Positions 41,807-50,474 of a DNA stretch of 50,474 bases are shown piece after piece. The position numbers and the translations under genes were made by a program. This stretch comes from JBDREF01 sp043820045 (GTDB taxonomy: Bacteria > Planctomycetota > Phycisphaerae > Sedimentisphaerales > Anaerobacaceae), in NCBI GenBank assembly GCA_043820045.1, contig JBDREF010000265.1, positions 1 to 50,474 on the forward strand. Direction: 5' to 3'. Positions within the stretch are counted from its first letter, which is position 1. The number at the start of each line of letters is the position of its first letter. The notes beneath the pieces are model-generated. The model did no database searches, had not been told where the DNA came from, and saw only the letters and a program-made list of their open reading frames with translations.

Positions 41807-42796
41807 ATGAAAGATTTCAGAAGCAGAATTTTGACAGTCTCGGCGGTAATTGCAGCCCTCCTGTTGCTCACAGGTTGCAGCTCGGCAACGCTGAATCCCG
41901 TCAAAATTTCGGAAACCGGCCAGGGCTTCGTCGTCACGGAAGGCGAAGAAGAAGTGATGGTCTATCAGCGCCAACACAAATCCCTGGACGGAAAATACAC
42001 GCGAGCCAATTACATCCATCCCCTCTACGGCCTCGACGGCGAGATTCTTACCGAGGATTTTCCGCCGGATCATCTGCACCATCGCGGCGTATTCTGGGCC
42101 TGGCACCAGGTGTGGCTGGGCGAGAAAAAACTCGGCGACCCCTGGGCCGCAACAGACGCCTTCTGGGACGTTTACGACGCTAAGATTTTGACGCCTGATT
42201 CCAAATCGCGCGCCCTGCAGGTTCGCGTTTACTGGAAGTCGCCGCTCTGGACTGATGCAGCCGGAAAGCAAAAACCGTTTGTAAAAGAGACAACGACCAT
42301 CCGGGTCCACCGCGCCGAAAATGACATCCGCAAAGTGGACTTTCAGATCGAGCTGCTCGCTCTCGAGGACGACATGCGCCTCGGCGGCTCCGAAGACGAA
42401 AAGGGCTACGGCGGTTTCACAACAAGAGTACCATTGCCCGACGGCCTCTCATTCATCGGCACCGACGGCCCGGTGGAACCAACGACGCTGAGCGTGGAAG
42501 CCGGCCCCTGGCTGGACTTCTCAGGCAATCTCGGCAAAGACGGCAAAGTAAGCGGCCTGGCGATACTATGTCACAATTCTTCCCCCGGCTACCCCCAGCG
42601 CTGGATACTAAGAAGAAAGGGCAGTGCCCAGAATCCGGTCTATCCGGGCCGTCACCCCGTTCTGCTTTCCCGCGAAAAGCCTCTGGTTTTGCGCTATCGC
42701 CTCATCATCCACCGCGGCGACTCCGGCCACATAGACCTCAACGGATTGCAGGCCGAATACAACAGCGAGATTTTCCCGGTTTTTGAAAGCAGATAG
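41807..42796 (+). CDS. PmoA-like (DUF6807) lipoprotein
   Basis: ATG 41807 with AGGA upstream gives 329 residues; a longer open frame from 41300 overlaps the opposite gene and is rejected. The lipoprotein signal ends in LLLLTGC (C24). Diagnostic motifs: YIHPLYGLDGEILTEDFPPD, HHRGVFWAWHQVWLG, RVYWKSPLW, EKGYGGFTTRVPLPDG and a final GDSGHIDLNGLQAEYN. The family (PmoA, DUF6807) is frequent beside sugar oxidoreductases and sulfatases in Planctomycetes and Bacteroidetes; its HHxG region is histidine-rich, but no reaction is established. Here it is divergent from the exported oxidoreductase, which fits a shared carbohydrate role. Confidence 0.85.
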   Translation: MKDFRSRILTVSAVIAALLLLTGCSSATLNPVKISETGQGFVVTEGEEEVMVYQRQHKSLDGKYTRANYIHPLYGLDGEILTEDFPPDHLHHRGVFWAWHQVWLGEKKLGDPWAATDAFWDVYDAKILTPDSKSRALQVRVYWKSPLWTDAAGKQKPFVKETTTIRVHRAENDIRKVDFQIELLALEDDMRLGGSEDEKGYGGFTTRVPLPDGLSFIGTDGPVEPTTLSVEAGPWLDFSGNLGKDGKVSGLAILCHNSSPGYPQRWILRRKGSAQNPVYPGRHPVLLSREKPLVLRYRLIIHRGDSGHIDLNGLQAEYNSEIFPVFESR

Positions 42797-42927
42797 ATGC
42801 CGTTGTACGGGGCTATCGGTGCCGTGCGCATGGTCTTGCATTTTTACGGCTTCGGTTCTATAATATGTGTACCGAACGATGCTTCAGATATTGAGCCGTT
42901 AGTTCTATCAGGAGACAGACATAGCCG

Positions 42928-44040
42928 ATGAGCGATAAATCGCCCAAAACCAAAGCAGGCAAGGCATCCGGAGGGTGGTTTCGCCGGAATATCCCGAAAG
43001 CGGTCATAATTCTCGCCGCAATAGCAGGACTTGTAGGGGTCGCAATGCTTCCGAAACAGCAACGACAGGCCCCCGCGAGCGAGGCGCCTCCCGTGAACGT
43101 CACGGTAATGCCGGTGGTCGCGGAATCTCAGCTTGCCGATACGTTTGACCTGCCGGCGATAGTCGAGCCGAACCGGATCGTGACGGTCTCGGCCGAGATT
43201 GAGGCTCGAATCGAACGAATTCCTCTGACCGAAGGCAGCACAGTTCACGCCGGAGACTTGCTGATCCAGTTGAATGCAGACCTTCTACAACCGGCATTCG
43301 AGATGGCCGAGGCACAGGTGGAGCGCGACCAGATCGAGTACGAGCGCATGACAAATCTGGTCAAAGATGACGCCACGCCGCAGCGTGATCTGGACGACGC
43401 CACGACCCGCCTGGCCATTAGCAAGGCCACTTTGGAACAGGCCCGTGCGCGTATCGAGCGAACGCGTATCCTCGCCCCCTCAAACGGAGTGCTGAACGAC
43501 TTGCCGGTCGAGGAAGGTGAGTATGTTCAACTCGGCACGCCGGTGGCTCAGGTCGTGGATACCGACACGGTTAAGGTCGTGGTGGAAGTACCTGAGAGGG
43601 ACATCGCATTCTTCAGCGTCGGCCAGATGGCGCAGGTCCTGGCGGACGTCAAGGGCTATGAGAAGTCGATAGAGGGAAAGATTACCTTTATCAGCGAGCT
43701 GGCCGATGAGCGGACACGCTCGACGCGCATGGAGATCACACTCACAAACAAAGAAAGGCTTCTACGAAGCGGCCAGATCGTGCGTGCCCGCCTGACGCGC
43801 AGGATTTTGAAAGATGCTGTTCTGATACCATTGCTGGCGGTGATTCCAATGGAAGACGGCAAGGCCGTGTACGTGGTCAATTCCGAGCAGGCACACAGAC
43901 GCGAGGTGGAGCTTGGAATCATCAAGGGAGACCGCGTCCAAGTGACGAGCGGCCTGAAGCCGGGCGACCGACTGATAACAGCCGGCCATCGCTTCGTCGC
44001 GCCGGGACAGAAGGTGAACGTCGTGTCGGAGAAGAAATAG
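42928..44040 (+). CDS. RND efflux periplasmic adaptor
   Basis: A 370-residue membrane fusion protein of the AcrA/MexA type. The basic N-terminal tail is followed by a signal anchor (KAVIILAAIAGLVGVAML). The lipoyl-like hairpin is formed by VSAEIEARIERIPLTEGSTV and the matching PSNGVLNDLPVEEGEYVQLG, flanking an alpha-hairpin (AEAQVERDQIEYERMTNLVK, ATLEQARARIERTRI). The beta-barrel and membrane-proximal domain contain YEKSIEGKITFI and GLKPGDRLITAGHRFV. It bridges pump and outer-membrane channel. The pump gene follows after 5 bases, so the pair is one transcript. GGAG is not obvious before ATG 42928. Confidence 0.92.
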   Translation: MSDKSPKTKAGKASGGWFRRNIPKAVIILAAIAGLVGVAMLPKQQRQAPASEAPPVNVTVMPVVAESQLADTFDLPAIVEPNRIVTVSAEIEARIERIPLTEGSTVHAGDLLIQLNADLLQPAFEMAEAQVERDQIEYERMTNLVKDDATPQRDLDDATTRLAISKATLEQARARIERTRILAPSNGVLNDLPVEEGEYVQLGTPVAQVVDTDTVKVVVEVPERDIAFFSVGQMAQVLADVKGYEKSIEGKITFISELADERTRSTRMEITLTNKERLLRSGQIVRARLTRRILKDAVLIPLLAVIPMEDGKAVYVVNSEQAHRREVELGIIKGDRVQVTSGLKPGDRLITAGHRFVAPGQKVNVVSEKK

Positions 44041-44045
44041 CCGCC

Positions 44046-47000
44046 ATGATCCTGACCGATGTTGCCATCAAGAACCGGACCACCGTGGGCATCCTGGGCC
44101 TAATTATTATCCTTACGGGCGGCTACAGCTACATCTCGCTGCCCCGCGAGGCGGCCCCGGATATCCCGATCCCTTACATCCTGGTCACGACGACCTATGA
44201 GGGCGTCTCACCGGAGGACATGGAGACCTCGGTCACGATGAAGATCGAGAAAGAACTCAACGGCATTCGTGGCGTCCAGGAAATCACCTCCAGCAGTGCC
44301 GAGGGGATGTCGTTGATTAGCGTGGAATTTGATCCGGACGTACCCAGCGAAGTGGCCCTGCAGCGCGTGCGCGACCGTGTGGACTTAGCTCAGGGGGAGC
44401 TGCCCCTGGATGCGGAAGAACCGGTTATCAAAGAGATCAACTTTGCCGAATTGCCCATCATGCTCATTAGCATTTCGGGAGAGGTCTCGCCGGTCCAGCT
44501 TAAAGAGGTCGCAGACGACGTCCAGGATGCCCTCGAAGCGGTGCCCGGCGTGCTCAAGGTGGAGATGGCAGGCGACTTAGAACCTGAGATTCGATTAGAG
44601 TTCGATCCCGACCGGATTGCCGAGTACAACCTGACAATCGCGGAGATTTTGGCTCTCATTCCGTCGGAGAATGTGAACATCTCAGCCGGCGGCCTGGAGA
44701 CCAGCGGCACCAAATTCAACGTCCGTATTCCGGCAGAGTTCGTTGCGCCCGAAGAGGTGGATCATCTGCTGCTGACCGTGCGAGACGGCAAGCCCATCTA
44801 TCTGTCCGACATTGCGGCGGTACGATATACGTTCAAAGACCGAACCAGCTACTCACGGCTCAACGGTGTTCCCAATGTCACGCTGAGTGTCAGCAAGCGC
44901 GTCGGGTCCAATGCCGTCCAGGTCTCCGATTATGTTAAGGAGGTGATAAACAAAGCGCAGGAACAGGCTCAGGGTGTGTTGAAGTTCGTTATCACATACG
45001 ATATGTCGAAGATGGTCCGCAACATGGTCGCGGATCTGGAAAACAACATCGCCTCTGCATTGATCCTGGTGACGGCGGTGCTGTTGCTGTTCCTGGGTTG
45101 GCGCCCGAGTACGATCGTCGCGATGATAATTCCACTGAGCATGTTGATCACTTTTTTCATCGTCCAGATGCTGGGTTACACGTTGAACATGATTGTCCTG
45201 TTCGGCCTTGTGCTGGTGTTGGGGATGCTCGTGGACAACGCAATCGTCATTGTAGAAAATATCTATCGGCATCTTCAGCTCGGGTACAATCGCATCGAGG
45301 CGGCTATACTCGGCGCGCGGCAGGTCGCCTGGCCTGTTATCACGTCCACATTTACGACCGTCTGTGCGTTCTTGCCGCTGATGTTCTGGCCGGGCATCAT
45401 GGGCGATTTTATGAAGTACCTGCCGATTACCTTGACAATCGGTTTGCTGGCCTCGCTATTCGTGGGACTCGTGTTCAATCCCGTGATTTGCTCGGTCTGG
45501 GCGGGCCGCTCACCGGCCCCGCGTCAGGAAGACCATTGGTTCATTCGCGGCTATCGTCGGATCCAGAACGTGGGGCTGAGCAATCCGGGTCTGACCTTAT
45601 TCCTGGCGTTTTGTCTGCTGTTTGCGATAGGCACCCTGTATGGTAAGATCGGGCAGGGCGTGGAGTTCTTCCCGGAAGGTGACCCGGATCGTGCGGTCAT
45701 TGCGGTGCGCGCCCCGCAGGGAACGAACATTCATGAAACCGACCAAATCGCCCGCCTGATCGAGGAGCGTGTCCAGCCGTACAAGCCGTGGCTCGAGCAT
45801 GTCGTCACGAACGTGGGCTCGGGAGGAAGCACGGGGGGCCTTATGGCCAGCACCGGTGGCCCACATCTCGCCAATGTTACCCTTGTCTTCTATGACTTTG
45901 CCGAGCGCGAACGGCCGTCGACGGAGATTATCGCCGAGATCCGCCAGACAATAGCCGACCTCGCGGGGGCCGAGATTCAGGTCGAGAAGGAGGAGATGGG
46001 CCCGCCGACCGGTGCCGCGGTGACGGCACGCATCGTGGGAGAGGACTTCAAAACGCTGGAACGCCTCAGCGAGCAGGCCAGGCGCATGATCGCCGATGTG
46101 CCCAACATCGTCAACCTGCGGAGCGACTTGGAAGCCACACGCCCGGAACTGGCTTTCATCGTGGACCGTCGCGTCGCCATGCTCCTCGGCGTCAACACCG
46201 CCATCGTGGGCAACTTCCTGAAGATGGCCATCTTCGGCAGCAAAGTCGGGACCTACCGCGAGTACAACGACGAGTACGACATCACCGTGCGTTTGCCGGT
46301 AGCGGATCGAACGAAGATCGATGATTTGTATCGGTTGCAGGTTCCCAACGCCGCCGGTGAGGCCGTGCCGCTGAGTTCGCTGGGCCGGTTCGAGTATCGC
46401 GGCGGATTTGGCACGATCAACCGAGTCGATCAGAAACGCGTAGTCACGCTCACCGCCGATGCCGAAGGACGCCTCGGCACGGAGGTGCTGGCTGATGTTC
46501 AGGACCGCCTAACGGCGCTTCAATTGCCGCCCGGCTACGAAATCCGCTACGCCGGCGAAAAAGAAGAGCAGGACAAGGCTCAGGCCTTTCTCTCCAAGGC
46601 CTTTGCTCTGGCGCTGCTGCTGGTCACTATGGTCCTGGTGATCCAGTTCAATTCCCTTATGGTGCCGCTGATTATCATGACCACGGTCGTGCTTTCATTG
46701 ATTGGAGTTCTGATCGGTTTGCTCATCTGCCATTTACCCTTCGGCATCGTCATGACGGGAATCGGCGTGATTAGCCTCGCGGGTGTGGTCGTGAATAACG
46801 CGATCGTGCTGCTCGCTTACACGCGGCAGTTGCAGCAGCAGGGGCTGGACCTCGTCTCCGCTGCCGCGGAGGCTGGTGTGACACGCCTGCGGCCTGTCAT
46901 GTTGACGGCCATGACGACGATCACGGGTTTAATCCCCATGGCCGTCGGCATTTCTTTCGACATTCACACGCTCACTTGGGCGACCCGGAGTGAATCCACG

Positions 47001-47162
47001 CAGTGGTGGCGCAACATGGCGGTCGTGGTCATCTTCGGCCTGGGCTTTGCCACAATCCTGACACTGGTGGTAGTCCCCTCGCTTTATGTCATGCTCAGTC
47101 GCCTTGCCCTCCGGCTGGGCTTCAAGGGAGTGGAAATCGAGCTTCCCGAGACAGAATCGTAA
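44046..47162 (+). CDS. RND efflux pump permease (AcrB/MexB-like)
   Basis: A 1038-residue inner membrane transporter with two homologous halves, each having a large periplasmic loop and membrane bundle. Recognisable blocks: GGYSYISLPREAAPDIPIPY, LFGLVLVLGMLVDNAIVIVE (TM4), HETDQIARLIEERVQPYKPW and FGIVMTGIGVISLAGVVVNN (TM10). The proton-relay pair that reads D-D in E. coli AcrB is D397-N398 here; a D-N pair occurs in other RND pumps, so function is not excluded. The drive is proton motive force and the substrates are amphiphilic. No TolC-like channel gene lies downstream, so the outer-membrane partner must be encoded elsewhere. The C-terminal TMs end at LALRLGFKGVEIELPETES. Confidence 0.92.
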   Translation: MILTDVAIKNRTTVGILGLIIILTGGYSYISLPREAAPDIPIPYILVTTTYEGVSPEDMETSVTMKIEKELNGIRGVQEITSSSAEGMSLISVEFDPDVPSEVALQRVRDRVDLAQGELPLDAEEPVIKEINFAELPIMLISISGEVSPVQLKEVADDVQDALEAVPGVLKVEMAGDLEPEIRLEFDPDRIAEYNLTIAEILALIPSENVNISAGGLETSGTKFNVRIPAEFVAPEEVDHLLLTVRDGKPIYLSDIAAVRYTFKDRTSYSRLNGVPNVTLSVSKRVGSNAVQVSDYVKEVINKAQEQAQGVLKFVITYDMSKMVRNMVADLENNIASALILVTAVLLLFLGWRPSTIVAMIIPLSMLITFFIVQMLGYTLNMIVLFGLVLVLGMLVDNAIVIVENIYRHLQLGYNRIEAAILGARQVAWPVITSTFTTVCAFLPLMFWPGIMGDFMKYLPITLTIGLLASLFVGLVFNPVICSVWAGRSPAPRQEDHWFIRGYRRIQNVGLSNPGLTLFLAFCLLFAIGTLYGKIGQGVEFFPEGDPDRAVIAVRAPQGTNIHETDQIARLIEERVQPYKPWLEHVVTNVGSGGSTGGLMASTGGPHLANVTLVFYDFAERERPSTEIIAEIRQTIADLAGAEIQVEKEEMGPPTGAAVTARIVGEDFKTLERLSEQARRMIADVPNIVNLRSDLEATRPELAFIVDRRVAMLLGVNTAIVGNFLKMAIFGSKVGTYREYNDEYDITVRLPVADRTKIDDLYRLQVPNAAGEAVPLSSLGRFEYRGGFGTINRVDQKRVVTLTADAEGRLGTEVLADVQDRLTALQLPPGYEIRYAGEKEEQDKAQAFLSKAFALALLLVTMVLVIQFNSLMVPLIIMTTVVLSLIGVLIGLLICHLPFGIVMTGIGVISLAGVVVNNAIVLLAYTRQLQQQGLDLVSAAAEAGVTRLRPVMLTAMTTITGLIPMAVGISFDIHTLTWATRSESTQWWRNMAVVVIFGLGFATILTLVVVPSLYVMLSRLALRLGFKGVEIELPETES

Positions 47163-47223
47163 ACTTGCCACGAATAAGTGCGGCCTTCCAAACCCCCTGA
47201 ACATCTGTGCAGAACATATTGTA

Positions 47224-47252
47224 TTGACTACAACGTATATTGTGGTTAGAAT
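47224..47252 (+). promoter_or_regulatory. Sigma-70-type promoter for the TPR metallopeptidase gene
   Basis: TTGACT (47224-47229), a 17-base spacer, then TAGAAT (47247-47252). Each hexamer matches five of six. The leader would be about 84 bases and contains GCCGG repeats able to pair (near 47288-47313) just before the ribosome binding site. Confidence 0.6.
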
Positions 47253-47342
47253 GCGTGTGTTGCAGCCGCAAGTTTGCGTTTACGACGCCGGCGAGAAGGC
47301 CGGTAAGCCGGATCCACCCGGGTTGCGGGATGGGAGGTTTAG

Positions 47343-49982
47343 ATGTACAGCAAGTCCAATAGATGTGATGCGACTTCCTCGCTCAGGCGCACGCCGCAGA
47401 ATAACCTGTTGATTCTCCTGACGGCCTGTATCGCTCTCGTGGTGGGATGGGCCGTACCTGCATTCGGCTCAGAAATAGAGGTGGCGCAGGAACAGTTTAA
47501 AACCGGCAAATATGCCGAATGCCTCAAATCAGCCCAAAAAGCCATTGATGACAGCGCATATTCGGTGGATTGGCGAATTCTGCTGATTGAATCGATGATG
47601 GAGCTGGGTCAATATGACAAGGCGGCGGACACTGCGGGCACAGCCCTTATCAACTATCCGGTCAGTCTTCGCCTCCTGGAGCTTGGCCACAGAGCGTATC
47701 TGCACAACGGCGAAGGCGACCGCGCCGCTGAGGTACTCAGCCGAGCCTTCAGGATAGGCAGCATGCGCGACGTCAGATTCATGAATTCCACAGACCTCAC
47801 AGCCATAGGAAAATCATTGCTGCGTATCGGAGCCGAACCCCGGCTGGTGTTGGACGAGTTCTTTAACCGAGCAATCGAGAGAGACCCGAACTGTCTCGAT
47901 GCCTATCTGGCGGCGGGTGAGCTGGCACTGGCCAAGCAGGATTACGACCTGGCCGCCGGCCAGTATGAGAAAGCCCTGAAGCGATTCGGTAAGGACCCGG
48001 ACGTACACTTCGGATTGGCCAAAGCATTTTCACACAGCGATCGCGCCAAGATGATCGAATCGCTCGACGCTGCCCTGTATTTGAACCCCGGGCATCAACC
48101 TTCGTTGATACTACTGGCCGAGCACCAAATCGATTGCGAAGCTTACCCCACAGCAGCCGAGTTGCTCGCGCGGACAATTGACCTGAATGCCTGGAATCCC
48201 CAGGCCTGGGCATACCGGGCGGTCCTGGCACAATTGGACAACGATCACGAAGCCGCCAAAAAACACCGGGCCAACGCGCTGAAGTATTGGCCGACCAACC
48301 CGGAGGTGGATTACTTAATCGGAAGAAAGCTGTCCCAGAAATACCGTTTTACCGAAGGCGCCGCGTATCAACGTCAGGCCCTGAAACTCGACGCCGAATA
48401 TCTGCCGGCAAAGATTCAACTGGCGCAAGACCTCCTTCGGCTCGGCGCCGAGCAGGAGGGTTGGGTGCTGGCCGATGAGGTACATACGAAAGATGCGTAC
48501 AACATTGAGGCCTACAACCTTGTCAACCTGCGAGACAATCTGGCCAAATTCGAAACGCTGCGGCCCGACGGTTTGATCGTCCGGATGGATAAACTTGAAT
48601 CGGCTGTTTACGGCGACAAGGTAATAGAGCTGCTGCGGCAGGCCAGGTCGGAACTGTGCAAGAAATATGCCCTGGAATTGGACCAGCCGGTCACCGTGGA
48701 GCTGTTTCCGAACCAGCAGGACTTCGCCGTGCGCACGTTCGGTATGCCCGGCGGCGACGGCTTCCTCGGCGTCTGTTTCGGCAACGTGATAACAGCCAAC
48801 AGTCCCAAGGCTCAGAAACCTTCTAACTGGCAAGCAATGTTGTGGCACGAATTCTGCCACGTGATAACGTTGAATCTGACGCAAAATAAAATGCCCCGCT
48901 GGCTGAGCGAAGGGATTTCGGTCTACGAAGAGTTGCAGCGTGATCCCACCTGGGGCCAGCAGATGAATCCTCAGTATCGCAGTATGATCCTCGAGGGCAA
49001 GCTGACGCCTGTGAGCAATCTCAGTGCCGCATTTATGAATGCGCCCGGCTCAATGCAGTTGCATTTCGCCTATTACCAATCGTCACTCGTGGTGGAGTTT
49101 CTCGTGAACCGGTTCGGATATGAGACCCTCAGGGCAATCCTGACCGACCTGGGGAACGGCGAGGAAATCAATAATGCAATTTCGAAACGCGCCGCGCCGA
49201 TCGAGGAGATTGAGAAGGATTTCGACGCCTTCGCCCGCAAGCGGGCGGAGGATCTGGCCCCCGAGGTCGGCTGGGAACAACCAGAATCAGGACAGGTCGA
49301 TTTCGCCGACCCGGAGTCGCTTGCCGGATGGCTGGCGGAGCATCCAAACAGTTTCTGGGCACTGAGCCTGTATGCAAACAGGCTTCTGGCCGACCGTAAA
49401 TTCGAGGAGGCCAAGAAACCGCTCGAAAAGCTGATCTCACTATACCCGCAGTACGCCGGAGAGGGCAACGCATATCGGCTTCTTGCCCAAGTGCACCACG
49501 AACTCGCAGAGACCGAACAAGAGCGCCGCGTGCTCAACAGCCTGGCATCGATATCGCCCGATGAGGCTTACGCCTACGGGCGGCTCATGGAGATAGACGC
49601 CGAACAAGAGAATTGGCAGGAGATCGTCACGAACGGCGAGAGATATATGGCGGTCTATCCCATGCTGGCCACAGTCCATTGGCAACTTGGCAGGGCAGAT
49701 GAAGAACTCGGCAGAGACGAAGATGCTGTCGAATCATATCGACGCCTGCTCTTGTTGGAGCCGGAGAACCCCGTCGAGGTCCGCTACCGTCTCGCGCGGC
49801 TGCTCCGCCAGCGGGATCCCGTGGCTGCAAAGAGGCACATCCTCGAGGCTCTGGCGGAAGCCCCTCGCTTCCGTGAGGGCCATCGATTGCTCTTGGAGAT
49901 CGCCGGCGAGACCGGCAAACCACCCGGTTACGATTCGGAAAACCAAAATAAGCCGCAAACAGTCCGGGAGGGTGGGCAATGA
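47343..49982 (+). CDS. Exported TPR protein with HExxH metallopeptidase centre
   Basis: An 879-residue protein. A signal or anchor segment (LLILLTACIALVVGWAVP, about 23-40) is followed by TPR-like helical repeats (about 45-400; AQEQFKTGKYAECLKSAQ, AAGELALAKQDYDLAAGQYE). A gluzincin-type zinc site H502-E-F-C-H506 is in MLWHEFCHVITL, with E523 in WLSEGISVYEE. More TPR helices occupy the C-terminal quarter. This is the peptidase-MA-like arrangement seen in planctomycetes and other envelope-associated proteins. It probably acts on periplasmic proteins. GGGAGG lies about 6 bases before ATG 47343. Its stop overlaps the next start (ATGA at 49979-49982), so the two are coupled. Confidence 0.85.
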   Translation: MYSKSNRCDATSSLRRTPQNNLLILLTACIALVVGWAVPAFGSEIEVAQEQFKTGKYAECLKSAQKAIDDSAYSVDWRILLIESMMELGQYDKAADTAGTALINYPVSLRLLELGHRAYLHNGEGDRAAEVLSRAFRIGSMRDVRFMNSTDLTAIGKSLLRIGAEPRLVLDEFFNRAIERDPNCLDAYLAAGELALAKQDYDLAAGQYEKALKRFGKDPDVHFGLAKAFSHSDRAKMIESLDAALYLNPGHQPSLILLAEHQIDCEAYPTAAELLARTIDLNAWNPQAWAYRAVLAQLDNDHEAAKKHRANALKYWPTNPEVDYLIGRKLSQKYRFTEGAAYQRQALKLDAEYLPAKIQLAQDLLRLGAEQEGWVLADEVHTKDAYNIEAYNLVNLRDNLAKFETLRPDGLIVRMDKLESAVYGDKVIELLRQARSELCKKYALELDQPVTVELFPNQQDFAVRTFGMPGGDGFLGVCFGNVITANSPKAQKPSNWQAMLWHEFCHVITLNLTQNKMPRWLSEGISVYEELQRDPTWGQQMNPQYRSMILEGKLTPVSNLSAAFMNAPGSMQLHFAYYQSSLVVEFLVNRFGYETLRAILTDLGNGEEINNAISKRAAPIEEIEKDFDAFARKRAEDLAPEVGWEQPESGQVDFADPESLAGWLAEHPNSFWALSLYANRLLADRKFEEAKKPLEKLISLYPQYAGEGNAYRLLAQVHHELAETEQERRVLNSLASISPDEAYAYGRLMEIDAEQENWQEIVTNGERYMAVYPMLATVHWQLGRADEELGRDEDAVESYRRLLLLEPENPVEVRYRLARLLRQRDPVAAKRHILEALAEAPRFREGHRLLLEIAGETGKPPGYDSENQNKPQTVREGGQ

Positions 49983-50474
49983 GGAAATCGACGTGGTTTA
50001 CCATCCTTCTGATTGTCGCAGGGGTCGCGGGCAGTTTGACGTTCGCGCAGAGATACTTCGACCGAAGAGGCGTGCCCAACTGGGAAACAGATAAAGAATT
50101 CTCACAGGATGTTTTCACATTCGTGCGAATCCGGTACTCATCGGGATACGGCGGACGAGGCTATGGGCGCGGCTATGGCCGAGGCTACGGGGGCGGCAGG
50201 TGGGCAACGGACTATCCGGACAGCGATCTGAATTTCTCCTACCGTCTGCAGCAATTGACTTCGATGCACGTTCATCCGGACGGAATAGTCCTCGAACTTA
50301 CAGACGAAAGGCTCTTCGATTACCCGTTCATCTATATCGTGGAACCGGGCGATCTTGTTTTCAGCGAAGAAGAGATCGTTAATCTTCGCCGCTACCTGCT
50401 CAACGGCGGGTTTCTCATGGTGGACGATTTCTGGGGCGAGGAGGAATGGTATAACTTCTACTATGAGATCAAGC
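49979..50474 (+). CDS. DUF4159 protein, N-terminal part (runs off the window)
   Basis: ATG 49979 overlaps the previous stop by four bases (ATGA). The visible 165 residues begin with a signal peptide (MRKSTWFTILLIVAGVAGSL, then TFA). They continue with GVPNWETDKEFSQDVFTFVR, a Gly/Tyr/Arg-rich stretch, and the DUF4159 core: WATDYPDSDLNFSYRLQQLT, FDYPFIYIVEPGDL and NGGFLMVDDFWGEEEW. DUF4159 has a Rossmann-like fold related to class-I glutamine amidotransferases without a known reaction. It often lies next to MoxR/DUF58/BatA-type genes, which would be expected to the right of the window. The frame is open to the last base. Confidence 0.85.
   Translation, partial: MRKSTWFTILLIVAGVAGSLTFAQRYFDRRGVPNWETDKEFSQDVFTFVRIRYSSGYGGRGYGRGYGRGYGGGRWATDYPDSDLNFSYRLQQLTSMHVHPDGIVLELTDERLFDYPFIYIVEPGDLVFSEEEIVNLRRYLLNGGFLMVDDFWGEEEWYNFYYEIK

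Noticed and set aside
1..50474. CRISPR array, tRNA or rRNA gene, insertion sequence or prophage
   Set aside because: No regularly spaced repeats, no tRNA-like TTCGAATCC arm in a cloverleaf context, and no transposase, integrase or phage protein motif was found in any frame.

Overview
The window looks like a chromosomal stretch from a Gram-negative planctomycete-type bacterium, most like an anaerobic or facultative member of the class Phycisphaerae (Sedimentisphaerales-like). This is inferred from gene style, not from a marker tree. The signs are Tat-exported sulfatases and a Tat-exported Gfo/Idh/MocA oxidoreductase, a LamG protein with repeated YYWRVDE modules, DUF1559-like pseudopilins, a PmoA-like (DUF6807) lipoprotein, zinc-ribbon membrane proteins, and a Ser/Thr kinase paired with a PPP-type phosphatase. 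No tRNA, rRNA, CRISPR array, transposase, integrase or phage gene was seen.

Layout. 1-2.5 kb: end of an exopolysaccharide sugar transferase, a short KamA-type radical SAM aminomutase and, on the other strand, a VanZ-like membrane protein. 2.5-5.5 kb: a secreted DUF5060/DUF4038-type glycosidase and a secreted fusion of a SagB-type nitroreductase with a DJ-1/PfpI domain. 5.5-14.5 kb is housekeeping: nadE, then the collinear run gltX, PfkB-type sugar kinase, thpR, recA, alaS. 14.6-16.6 kb: two adjacent paralogous membrane proteins, the first with three zinc ribbons. 16.7-23.5 kb: a tightly packed minus-strand run (aconitase, double-hydrolase fusion, LOG protein, exported unknown, hisD). 23.7-25.0 kb: a pseudopilin carrying a C-terminal Hint (hedgehog/intein) domain. 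25.7-29.0 kb: two Tat sulfatases. 29.1-33.0 kb: two small membrane proteins, a GT21-like glycosyltransferase, and an overlapping phosphatase/kinase pair. 33.6-42.8 kb: an ATP-grasp enzyme, the LamG protein, a third sulfatase, a Gfo/Idh/MocA oxidoreductase with a helical unknown, and a PmoA-like lipoprotein. 42.9-47.2 kb: an RND efflux adaptor and pump. 47.3 kb to the end: a TPR protein with an HExxH metallopeptidase centre, translationally coupled to a DUF4159 protein that runs off the window.

How it fits together. Three exported sulfatases, the DUF5060 glycosidase, the LamG surface protein, the exported oxidoreductase and the PmoA-like lipoprotein suggest use of sulfated and otherwise decorated polysaccharides. 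The pseudopilin, the double hydrolase and the RND pump would act in the same envelope compartments. The core genes (nadE, gltX, recA, alaS, aconitase, hisD) show that this is a stable chromosomal region.

Most unusual items: the pseudopilin-Hint fusion, whose C-terminal splice motif is degenerate; a double-hairpin palindromic element found once between genes and twice inside reading frames, one of them the linker of a sulfatase; the SagB/DJ-1 fusion with a missing nucleophile cysteine; and an AT-rich patch inside alaS. All functional statements rest on reading motifs by eye; no database search was run.
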